From: Scenedesmus sp. ARA3
Lineage: Eukaryota > Chlorophyta > Chlorophyceae > Sphaeropleales > Scenedesmaceae
Direction of reading: 5' to 3'
Length of the DNA stretch: 61,778 nucleotides
Assembly: GCA_004335835.1 (NCBI GenBank)
Contig: RWJK01001814.1
Location: 1-61,778, forward strand
A model generated the notes under the pieces. That model ran no database searches. It was not told where the DNA came from and worked only from the letters and a program-made list of their open reading frames with translations. Positions 53,484-61,778 of this stretch are shown in pieces; position 1 is the stretch's first letter; every line of letters begins with the position of its first letter. A program made the position numbers and the translations under genes.

Positions 53484-55191
53484 AGTTGCTGGCGTTGCCT
53501 GCAGCCACAGGCTGTACGTCCTGCCCTGCCATGCAGGGATGCTCCATTGGTACGCCGTAGGTTCCTGCAAGCCCGCCTCTGCTGCCCCGGGAGCCAGCGC
53601 AGCTGTCACTGCTGCTTCCAGCAGCTGCAGCGGCACTGAGTGCTGCAGATCCAGCAGATCAGACAGATCAGATGGCATCCTTCTGATGCCCTGCAGCCAC
53701 AGCCACAGATCTCCATGCTCCGTTCCAGCAAGACCGGAGCCCGTAAACAGCGCCAGCCGCAGCTCCTTCAACTCTTTGTTAAACCACGGCTGACCTGCCG
53801 CCTGTCCCTGCCTCATGCATTGCGTCTAGCACGCGAGCACTGCTGGCAGCGAGCACGGCCAGGGCTAGTTCCTGTGCGGTGAAGCACTGCGTGATAAACC
53901 GCCATCCAGGCAGCACTGACGCGAGGTATACTGCGCTGCAGCTCTGTATGTCGATTGTCTTGCAGAGCTGCTTCATCTGCTGCAGCGAAGGCTGCTGCTG
54001 CTGCGCTGCTGCCCAGCTTTGGATGACATAGATCACTGTGTCCTCGCTTGCTATGCGCGCGCCATTTGACAGCAGCTTATGCAGTGCCAGCTGCGGCAGC
54101 TGCAGCAGCTTTGGCCACAGCACTGCTGTGTCCTGGCACACTACCTCCAGGTCGCCCAGGTCCTGCCGCACCCTGGCTGCTGCTGCTTCATACAGCGGCT
54201 TGTATGCCGCCATCTCAGGGCAGGCAGGGGGCAGGCTGTAGATCTGCAGTGCAGTCTGCCACAGCAGCTGAGCCGAGGGGTCTGCTGTAAGCAGCTGCAG
54301 CTGCTGGCTGGCTGCCTCTGCCACCTTGGGGCGCGTCGAGGCTGTCTGCAAGGGTGACCAGCTGCAGCAGCAGCGCCTGGCTGCACTGCTGCAGCTGCGG
54401 CTGCGCCTGGTACATGCAGCGGATGAGCAGCTCACCCACCTCCAGCGAGGGCACCTGCGGGTGTTTGTGAGGTGGGTTTTGTGAGTGCAGGCAGGTGTCG
54501 AACCTTGCAGGTGTTCGCAATGTGGTGGGTCTGCACAATGAAATGCAGGTGTTGGATCTTGCAAAAGCCTGCTGATGCAGCTTGCTTGTGCAAGCTGCAG
54601 CGGTTCATGGCACAGGGCAGGGAGATTTGCGATGCAACGTGCGACTGCATCGCAGTGAGCAGCTGCTGTATCCTAAGTTAGAGTGCCACAGCAGTACTAG
54701 TACAACTGCCAGTGCAATACTCAGCTGCAGCTGTCAGAATTCTGCGTTGCTGCCAAACACACAACCGATCCTGTATCAGGTGCTCCTACAACATGCCCTC
54801 CGGCTGATGGAATCAGCACCAATGATTGCTGGCTCGCTGTGACATGTCCCACTGCATGCTGGGCACATGCCGGGTTCGTTCTCACGTGCAAGACAAGCTC
54901 GTTGCCGTCTCCATCGCTCCAATTTGCTATCCGTGCACTTATCACGCTGCTGCTGGCGCTCAATATCACGTTGTGTCCATGCAGCCGCAGGGACTGCTGA
55001 TGCTGCTGTTGTGCCTGCTGCTGTATCACGGTTGGCTGCTGGGCGGGCTCTCCGCCCTCCTGCACAGCTGCATTCTGCTCCGTTCTCTGCCTTTTTGGGG
55101 CAGGGCCGTCCGGCGATGGTTCATCGTCCACTACCAACACGATTGAAACATCTGAATGGCGGGGGCTGTTGAAAAAGGCACTGGCGTCCAT
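52552..55191 (-). CDS. BTB/POZ-BACK protein with two apparent frameshifts
   Basis: Proposed exons are complement 54886-55191, 53324-54454 and 52552-52928 (TGA). The ATG at 55191 starts MDASAFFNSPRHSDVSIVLV, the beginning of a BTB fold that continues LHGHNVILSASSSVISARIA, VPSLEVGELLIRCMYQAQ and LLLQLVTLADS. The frame then shifts by one base at the GGGG run 54328-54331, into KVAEAASQQLQLLTADPSAQ and a BACK-like domain (LALHKLLSNGARIASEDTVI, YLASVLPGWRFITQC). A second one-base shift falls within 53782-53825, leading to QPWFNKELKELRLALFTGSG and an Ala-rich tract. The last exon has a poly-Asp run and a triplicated 11-aa motif. BTB-BACK proteins are usually Cullin-3 adaptors. Whether the shifts are assembly errors or real decay cannot be told from sequence alone. 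Confidence 0.7.
52588..52686 (-). repeat. Exact 33-bp tandem repeat, three copies, coding
   Basis: Three identical units (52588-52620, 52621-52653, 52654-52686) beginning CTTCGATCTACCACCCCGAT. In the BTB-BACK gene they encode LVHPDRGGRSK three times in frame, near the C-terminus. Confidence 0.97.
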
Positions 55192-56509
55192 TGCAATCTA
55201 CAAGTGCAGATAACCACTGTGTAGAACTACAGGGTGAAACGTACAAATCGTGGCGAAGGTGATGTAAACGCAAGAGGTGGAAATGTGGTCTGCCGTGCTG
55301 TGCTTCAAGGGACTTGTTGCTCATGTACGATTCAGTGCTGTAGTTCATCTCACAGTGTTTCGTCTGCACCATTCCAACACTTGTATTTTTGCCAGGTGCA
55401 CAAGTAGTGTGCCATGTATGTAACCACCGGCATTGTTACATTGGACCGTCCAAGGGGTGACCCCCTGCCGGTGCGTCCTGCCAAAGCCCTGAGCATAGTT
55501 TAAACCCAGCTGCACCAAACTTCACCCATTGGCCCGTGCCATTTACTGTTGGCGTCCCTGCTCAGCTCAGCTGTCTCCTACAATTGGTTGGAAGCAGCTG
55601 TTGCATTCGGTTTATGAAAATTGCTTTGATGGGTGACCCCATCACCTCTACTCCCTCCCCAGACACGCCTGCTGGGTTTCGTCGTTTGTATCGTTACAAA
55701 TTTGTTTGTGTCTGGCAACAGCATCGCCCAGATACCACCACCAGTACAGCTCACAATGTCCCAGCACTCAACACAAGCACACACACACACACACACACAC
55801 ACGTCTCATTCTGTCAAGTTTGTCAGCAATACAGTTTATGCAGGTGCTCGCAGTGCCAAGACTGCACCGAACACATCTGCTGCCTCTTCTCACACGTACA
55901 CGCCACTCACCGCTGCTGAGCTGTCACCAGCTAGTCTAGGAGCAAACAGTCACTGAATGATCTGTTGCTCCCTTTCTGAGTGGGCTGCTGCCAGAATGAT
56001 GGCAGCTGCCAGCACACACAACTACGGCTCTGCTGGCTGCAGCAAGCAAGACACGCAGCTTGCTGCCACACAGACAGACAAAACAATCACTCGATCCTTT
56101 GCCCCTCAAGTACTCCATGCAGCGCTGCTGCACACATATGCATCATGCCCAGAGCAGCAGCAGCAGCAGTGGCAGCAGCAACGAAAGCACATGCACAGCG
56201 ACGAAAGCACATGCGCGTAGCACTTCTCTCCTGCCTGACACAGCCACACCTCTTTCCGGCCTGACAGCACCTACGCACTCGCTGCGTTGGTCTGCCACAA
56301 GCACTCAAGCACTCCCCTGAGTACACGCACACAGGCACACAGGGTGCCACACTCGCAGCCTGCTCAGGTTCCTCCATGCCTTCTCCAAGCGTGTGATGGC
56401 AATGCCAACACCCCAAACACCAGGCTACAAGCTGCGCAGCTGTTTTGAACACATTCAAACCCATCCAAACCAGTTCAAGACCAGTTCAAACCTGTTTGTT
56501 TAAATCAGT
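55192..56509. other. No gene recognised; contains a CA microsatellite
   Basis: About 1.3 kb including the BTB-gene promoter and the 3' UTR of the RIQ-like gene. A (CA)n run lies at about 55779-55802. Short repeats of a TTCAAAC/GTTTAAA type occur at 56450-56515. No protein-like frame. Confidence 0.4.
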
Positions 56510-58080
56510 TTAAACCTTCTGCAGGGAGCCCAGGATGTTTGAGCCAACAAATGCAGCCACTGCAGCAGCACCCAGGCCGGCAGCACCCACCGCCTGGGCA
56601 GCCACCAGTGCTGGGGTGTCGTCAGGCACAGCAAACACCAGCGCAGCGGCACCAGCAGCAGCCACCAGGCCCAGGGTGCTCAGCAGGCCGGGGGTACCCC
56701 TGTTGCAGCAGCAAAATAATAATAATTTTAAGCATAGGTTTCAGCGACATGTGCAGCAGGAACGGAGCATTGTGGTGCAGGCAGATGCAGCGTGCTTACG
56801 CTTTCCTTGCATCTGGCTGCATGCCAATCAACTGGCCGCAAGTTGATCAACCAATGACAGGCCGCACTTGCGACAGTCGAATTGATGGTGCGGGGACGCT
56901 GGCCCCATGGAGTGTTGCTATGGCTGGTTTGGTCACAAATTCAATTGTAGCCGTGCATCGCTGACATGGTGCGGCTGGTTTGTGGCAGGCAAGCTTATTT
57001 CCTGTCAGCCGCGCCTGCTTGCTGAGACGCCCCTGCTTGCAGGATGCACAGCTTCCAACCCCAGCTCACTTGTCTGCCACAAAAGCATCATGCACTCACT
57101 TGTCAGCCACCAGGGTGAGGATGCCTGCCTTCTCCGCCTTGCTTGTTGCTATACATTACCGCCTTGCTTGTTACCACATTTGCCATTTGTGATCAAATCA
57201 TCATGCACTCACTTGTCCGCCACCAGGGTGAGGATGCCCGCCTTCTCCGCCTTGCTGAGCAGGCCGCTCTTCTCAATCTGGCTCAGCGTCAGCCCGCTGG
57301 ACTCAAGCTTGGACAGCAGCCCGAGCTCCTCAACCTTGGACAGCAGGCCCAGCTCCTCAATCCTGCGGTTGCAAGAAAAAGTGAGCATACTTTGACAAGC
57401 GTGTTTCAGGCGGTGTTGCAGCTGCATGCAGATCAATTGTGATGGGGTGAGGATGGGAGCCCTAGCTGCTGTTGGTTCTAGGAGCACCATGGTATATGCT
57501 TGCAAACGCTGCTGGCGGCCACCTGCATGCCGCTGCTGCATTGCATGCGCAGTGTGAGGAGCATGTCTAGCTGCGCTGATCGTATCAGCGAAGAATGAGT
57601 GTCACCTGGCCAGCACGGTGAGGCCAGTGGCTGAGTTCTTGGTGCTCTGCTTGGCAGCAGTGGAGGCCCTGGCCACAACGGACACGCTGGCCCGCCTGGC
57701 AGCCCTTGCCGGGGCGACAGCACGCTTCTGCGATACATAACAACGAGAATTGAAGTAGGTGCGTGAAATGTCGTGCGCTCTGCTGACGGCACGCAACATG
57801 GCTGGCCAGAAATGCACCACCAGCTGCAGGCCCTGCTCCGTGTAACTTGCACCTTGCAGCTGCATGCACGGCTATCTGGACGCGTAAATGTAACCAACTT
57901 CAGCAGAAAAAAGCTTATTCTGCAGCTGTATATCCACAAATGCGATTCGCGGCATCGGCAGCTCCACTTGCTCCGACCTGACTGCATGCATGCTTGCGAT
58001 CTGCTTATGCTACCACATCAATTTAGCATACATGATTGCCTGAGGAGCTCACAACCGCTGACCTGCATTGCCAGAGCCAT
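56510..58080 (-). CDS. Chloroplast DUF1118 protein, RIQ1/RIQ2-like (4 exons, 159 aa)
   Basis: Exons are complement 58063-58080, 57606-57727, 57213-57362 and 56510-56699 (TAA), all in phase. The first exon encodes only MALAMQ; together with KRAVAPARAARRASVSVVAR it forms a chloroplast transit peptide with a typical VVARAS-like end. The mature part has repeated helices IEELGLLSKVEELGLLSKLE, LTLSQIEKSGLLSKAEKAG and TPGLLSTLGLVAAAGAAAL, then two hydrophobic membrane segments with VPDDTPALVAAQAVG between and NILGSLQKV at the end. This matches plant DUF1118 proteins, including Arabidopsis RIQ1 and RIQ2, thylakoid proteins that affect grana stacking and non-photochemical quenching. Equivalence of function in the alga is inferred. 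The intron before exon 4 holds an echo of the exon 3 end. Confidence 0.9.
57076..57150 (-). repeat. Echo of RIQ-like exon 3 end, in intron 3
   Basis: About 65 bp nearly identical to 57199-57258: ATCATGCACTCACTTGTCAG and CACCAGGGTGAGGATGCC, including the CTCACTTG donor. It lies about 60 bp downstream (gene sense) of the true exon end. Confidence 0.92.
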
Positions 58081-59787
58081 TGTGTGTGTCGGTGTTGGTG
58101 CGGGTGAAGAAGGAGCGAAGCAGAGGTGTGGATGGGTGACCTGAAAGCGAGAGTGAAGCTGTAAAGGTGCGTCCTGCAACTGGTTGTAGGCGCTATGCAG
58201 CTGCGGCACAAGCTGTGGTGGTGGTTAGTCAATGACACTGTCACAATCTGAGCGTCAGGCCTCAACTGCTGGCAGTCCAGGTGTTCAGGCCGGTCCGTAC
58301 GGCGCCAAAGTCCAGACGATTGAAACCGGAGCACCAAATGCTGTAGGATGCTGTGCAGAACTGTTGGCCATGCTTACAGCCATGCCCAGCGATGCACAAA
58401 AACACGGCGGCCTGAGCAGCAGCCCAGCCTGATACCCTCCGGCTCATTGCTAAAGCAGAGCACACCACACGGTGCGTCATCACATTGTGACCATACTCAG
58501 GCATTGCATCCGTAGCAACCACAAATGCTGCACGCCATCACCCAGTCCAGTACAGCTGTGTGCAATGCAACTTGCATTCTGTTGAAGTTGCTGACACTGC
58601 TGCAGCGCCCAAGGACGGGGCAACAGTAAAACAACACATATAAAGTGATCTCGCCAAAGTGGCACATTCCACTGCACCAGCTGATGCACAATCTGTAGGA
58701 AACCCGCTGCTGAAACAACATGACAGTCATAGGCATGGTAAATGCACAGCTGTGCACGTGCAAGCAATGCTTTGCTGGCGCAGCATTGTCCGGGACCAGT
58801 TGTCATTCAAATTATAACGATGCTGATGATTTTCTGAACATCTCCACTGGCAGCCAACATCATTCAAACTGCTGTGCATTTGAGATCCGCCCACCAAGCA
58901 GTTCACTGTACTGCTGGAAGTGCTGCAATGCCGCATGCCTGTGCACGCGGTACATTGGCAGCAGGTTCGAAAAATCACTGAAAAATCACTAGAATCTAGG
59001 CGCTGCGCAGGCAGCCGCTCTGCGACAAATTGTGGAATTGGCACAAACAATGCTTGGCCAAGCAGGCCACCATACTGTGCGCGGCAGTCAACCCACAAAT
59101 GCTGGTGCGGCAACGCACGTGAATGAATCCAGCAGCTACATGCAGAAAATGAAAGAACACCCATTTGTCTGGCCATGGCGGCCATGTCAATTGTCATATG
59201 TCATTTGTCAGCCTGTGCACGCGTTCTGCTGTGCTATGCTGTGTGTGTACTCAACATGTCAACCCTTGGCTGCTCACAGGCGGGCACGGTTGCTGTCTGT
59301 ACCATCACAACTGAGCATGTGCGTAGCCACAGCACTTGTTCCTTTCAAGAACACCCTGGCATTGCTGCCATGCATGAAAACCCCAAGTCGGCTCAGAAGG
59401 CTTTCTGTGCACCAACTGCACAACCATTTATCAAGAAATTATGACAACCGCCGCCTCCAACACTATGCCAACATTCGCATGCACAGCAAAGCACTGGACG
59501 GTATGCTGCTGACGTCATCCATACGTGCCATGCATTGCTGGCTGAGACACTCACACACAGGGTCGCCGTCAAATTTGACGCCCTGCACAACCTAGCATTA
59601 GTAGTACCAACTCATTGCAGCAGGCACGCCCACATTTGGACACCATTGCACAGCTGTTGTCTCGATCACCACGCCTGCACCACTCACCCAACCAACACAA
59701 CCATCGCCTACCGCTGCATGCGTGTCGGAACATGGGCAAGTCGTCATATGCCACGCAAGAAATAACAATAACAACGCCAACGCCAGC
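58081..59787. other. No gene recognised
   Basis: About 1.7 kb without a recognisable frame, holding the RIQ-like promoter on the left and the 3' flank of the last gene on the right. A minus-strand frame of about 150 codons at 58727-59197 shows no protein-like composition. Confidence 0.4.
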
Positions 59788-61710
59788 TCACCCGCAAGTC
59801 TCCATGCATCCGGGAGGGCCGTTATAGATGCAGGGCCGGTACAGCGACCTGAATGTCATCTGGCCTTCTATCCAGTTGTACTTGTGGCGCAGCTGCTGCC
59901 ACATATTTTCAGCGCTGCCAGGCCTGCCTGCTGCAGCAGGCGCTGCATTATTTGAAGAGCCCGAGACTTGGAAGTCTGCCCTTGCTTCGGCAATAGCCTC
60001 CTGCCGCACACGCCGCTCAAACTCAACCATGTCATCTGACGGTTTGAAATGCTCGTAACGCGCGGGCTCAGGCGAGGTGCCCAGCGGGCCAATCACATCA
60101 GCAGGCATACCAACAGGCACACCACTCATGACAGCTGCAGCAGCAGCAGCAGCAGCAGCAGTGCCAGATGCGACTTCTACTGCGGCATCATCTTCGACGC
60201 TGCCTGGCCTGCGGACTGGTGCTCGTTTGTCTGGGATGTCAGTCGGCACCAGCCGCATAGCAACCAGGCGGAATAGCCAGCCGCCGTCGCTGCTGCTGCA
60301 GCGGCGGCTGCCGCCTCTTCTGGCTGCCGCTGTATCTGGCCCAGCCGCCGGCCCTGTGCCTGATGCAGCTGTTCCTGCAGCAGTGCCGTTTGCTGCTGTG
60401 TCGTTGTTATTCACTGGGACGATGTCCACGAGCTTCAAGCAGAGCTCCGAGTCTACTTTTGATGCTTCCATGCGCACGCTGCCGAAATGCGCGCCATCCC
60501 TCTGCAGTAATGCGGTGGAGACAGCAGGCAGCAGCAGCCGTCACCACATGCAGAGCAGAGGAGCTGTGCAACATTGTGCATGGCTGTAGTGTATCATCCT
60601 GTTGAGGCTTTCCGCACACGCGTGGGCAACTGCTGCTCTCAAGGAGCAGGACTAGAGGCGCGGAGTCGCTTTTCCATGCTTTGTGGCCGTTAACACACGA
60701 AGCCCTCTGACCGTATGAGGGATCGTAGTTGCATGTGGGTCCTGGCACCACCTTGAGCACCCAGTATGAATATGAGCCACAACGTGCTTGTTCACAGGTC
60801 TACAAGGTCTACAGCAGAATTTCAATACTAAATACTAGTAAACCTAGTATCAGCGGCCAACCTCATCTGTAATGAACTGCAGCTTTGAAAAGGTGCGCCG
60901 CCGCCGAGCTCCATGCTTGATGATGTCAAGCTGGAACAAGGCACGCAGCCCGGGGAGCTGCACATGATACATGACGATGATTTGATAGGTGGCTGTTTGC
61001 ACAGGCTGCACAGCAGCAGCAGCAGCAGCAGAATAGACGAAGACACACACTTGAGGGAGTGTGAGGGGCGTTGTGAGCCAGCCTGAGCTTGCGCTGTGTG
61101 CAGCTGTTGTGCTTGCATTCATGGCGTGCTCTGTGCGCAGCTGTGCTTGCATTCATGGCGTACGTGCTGCATCATTGATCGCAGCTACCTTGCACCACAC
61201 CACCGTGACAGCCGTGCGTGGCTATGCCAGCACTTAGCAAATGCCTTTGCTTTACCCCTGATGTAACAAGCATTCTTATGCGTACACCCTTGGCCAAGCC
61301 AGCGCGAGAGAGGAGGCTGAACACCAGCCTCATTGCGACACCATGCCTTCGTTTGAATCGGCAACCAGGTTTGTAACAGTGTCAGTAACACACAAAATAA
61401 CATCCTCACCCTGATCTTCCAGCAGCCAAAGTCGTTGACCAAGGTGTAGTTCACGATGCTGTCTACCGCCATGCTGCCCCGCCGCAGCTGCACAATGCCA
61501 GAAGCCTCCACATTGCTGGGATCTGTGTCAGTCAGACCAGCGCCTCCTAGCCCCAGAAGATACACCGGTTTTGAGAAGGAGTGAGGCTCTGCTAACACAG
61601 AGTCCCACCACTCTTTTGCGGCCGTGTTGAACAGCGCCGCGATGCTTTTGCGGCCCTGCTGGTCTGGGATCTCGTTGCAGGGCAGCTCGATGTATGAGCC
61701 GTTGGCCAGC
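59788..61710 (-). CDS. Unrecognised protein, 3' part (at least 3 exons; 5' end outside window)
   Basis: Exons (complement) are 61410-61710, 60862-61005 and 59788-60501, with matching phases; the first begins inside a codon after an acceptor, so upstream exons lie beyond the window. The stretches look well conserved in style: LANGSYIELPCNEIPDQQGR, EWWDSVLAEPHSFSKPVYLL, VDSIVNYTLVNDFGCWKI, TYQIIVMYHVQLPGLRALFQ, KHGARRRRTFSKLQFITDE, GWLFRLVAMRLVPTDIPDKR, YEHFKPSDDMVEFERRVRQE and YNWIEGQMTFRSLYRP. I do not recognise the family. No signal peptide or membrane helix is visible in this part. The end is either the TGA at 59788 or a donor at 59790-59791 leading to further exons. A poly-Ala/Thr stretch interrupts the last exon. 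Confidence 0.65.
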
Positions 61711-61720
61711 CTGCAAACAG

Positions 61721-61723
61721 CAG

Positions 61724-61778
<55 letters not shown>
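61721..61778 (-). repeat. CAG tract at the window edge
   Basis: AGCAGAAGCAGCAGC followed by an uninterrupted CAG run to the end of the window, total length unknown. In sense of the minus-strand gene it is CTG, directly upstream of the 61710 acceptor. Confidence 0.95.

Noticed and set aside
55779..55802. CA repeat as a possible regulatory Z-DNA element
   Set aside because: It is a short ordinary microsatellite in a gene-free stretch, with nothing to connect it to a promoter.
58727..59197. Minus-strand frame of about 150 codons
   Set aside because: Composition is scattered Cys/His/Ser without conserved segments, splice partners or a homologue I recognise; likely a chance frame.
1..61778. tRNA, rRNA, transposon or viral genes
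   Set aside because: I saw no cloverleaf-like tRNA boxes, rRNA core words, terminal inverted repeats, reverse transcriptase, integrase or transposase motifs on either strand.

Overview
This is nuclear DNA of a green alga, most likely a chlorophycean (Chlorophyceae). The reasons are intron-rich genes with GT-AG introns, homopolymeric Ala/Gln/Ser tracts encoded by GCA/CAG/AGC runs, TGTAA-type polyadenylation signals, a chloroplast DUF1118 (RIQ-like) gene, and a J-domain/SANT gene of the Volvox GlsA (zuotin) family. The moderate GC content and very abundant CAG/CTG repeats resemble Scenedesmaceae more than the GC-richer volvocine algae, but the species assignment is inference. I saw no organellar, bacterial, viral, rRNA or tRNA sequence.

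Sixteen gene models can be supported. From left to right: a secreted FG-GAP-like protein (+, 819-4428); an F-box-like/LRR protein (-, 5042-7020) with a stray copy of its 3' end at 8170-8502; a DUF1764 protein (-, 9029-9937); a SMYD4-like TPR/MYND/SET protein (-, 10520 to about 14526); two tandem secreted cysteine-rich paralogues (-, 15813-18287 and 19661-22063); a Sua5/YrdC tRNA-modification enzyme (-, 22456-24968). Divergent from Sua5 come a thiolase-fold protein (+, 25592-28225), a TPR-acyl-protein-thioesterase-like fusion (+, 28516-32715) and COQ2 (+, 33863-36534). Convergent to COQ2 is the 13-exon GlsA/zuotin homologue (-, 36972-44819). Then follow an ankyrin protein (-, 45237-49163), a family-16-type methyltransferase (-, 49851-51939), a BTB-BACK gene with two apparent frameshifts (-, 52552-55191), a RIQ-like DUF1118 thylakoid protein (-, 56510-58080) and an unrecognised gene that runs off the right end (-, 59788-61710+). 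For all but the SMYD4-like 5' end, the BTB gene and the last gene, exon phases close into a single reading frame, which is the main support for the splice sites.

The most unusual feature cuts across genes. At least seven genes carry partial, diverged copies ('echoes') of their own exon edges, usually including the splice site, in the adjacent intron or just past the stop codon. The GlsA homologue alone has more than ten, including an array of four to five copies of the 5' half of exon 12, and the thioesterase gene is followed by four copies of its terminal exon. A second theme is that CTG repeats (transcribed sense) sit directly upstream of many 3' splice sites, while exons carry the CAG/GCA/AGC sense. 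The genes are unrelated housekeeping, signalling and organelle functions; nothing suggests an operon-like pathway, and only the two cysteine-rich genes form a true gene cluster.
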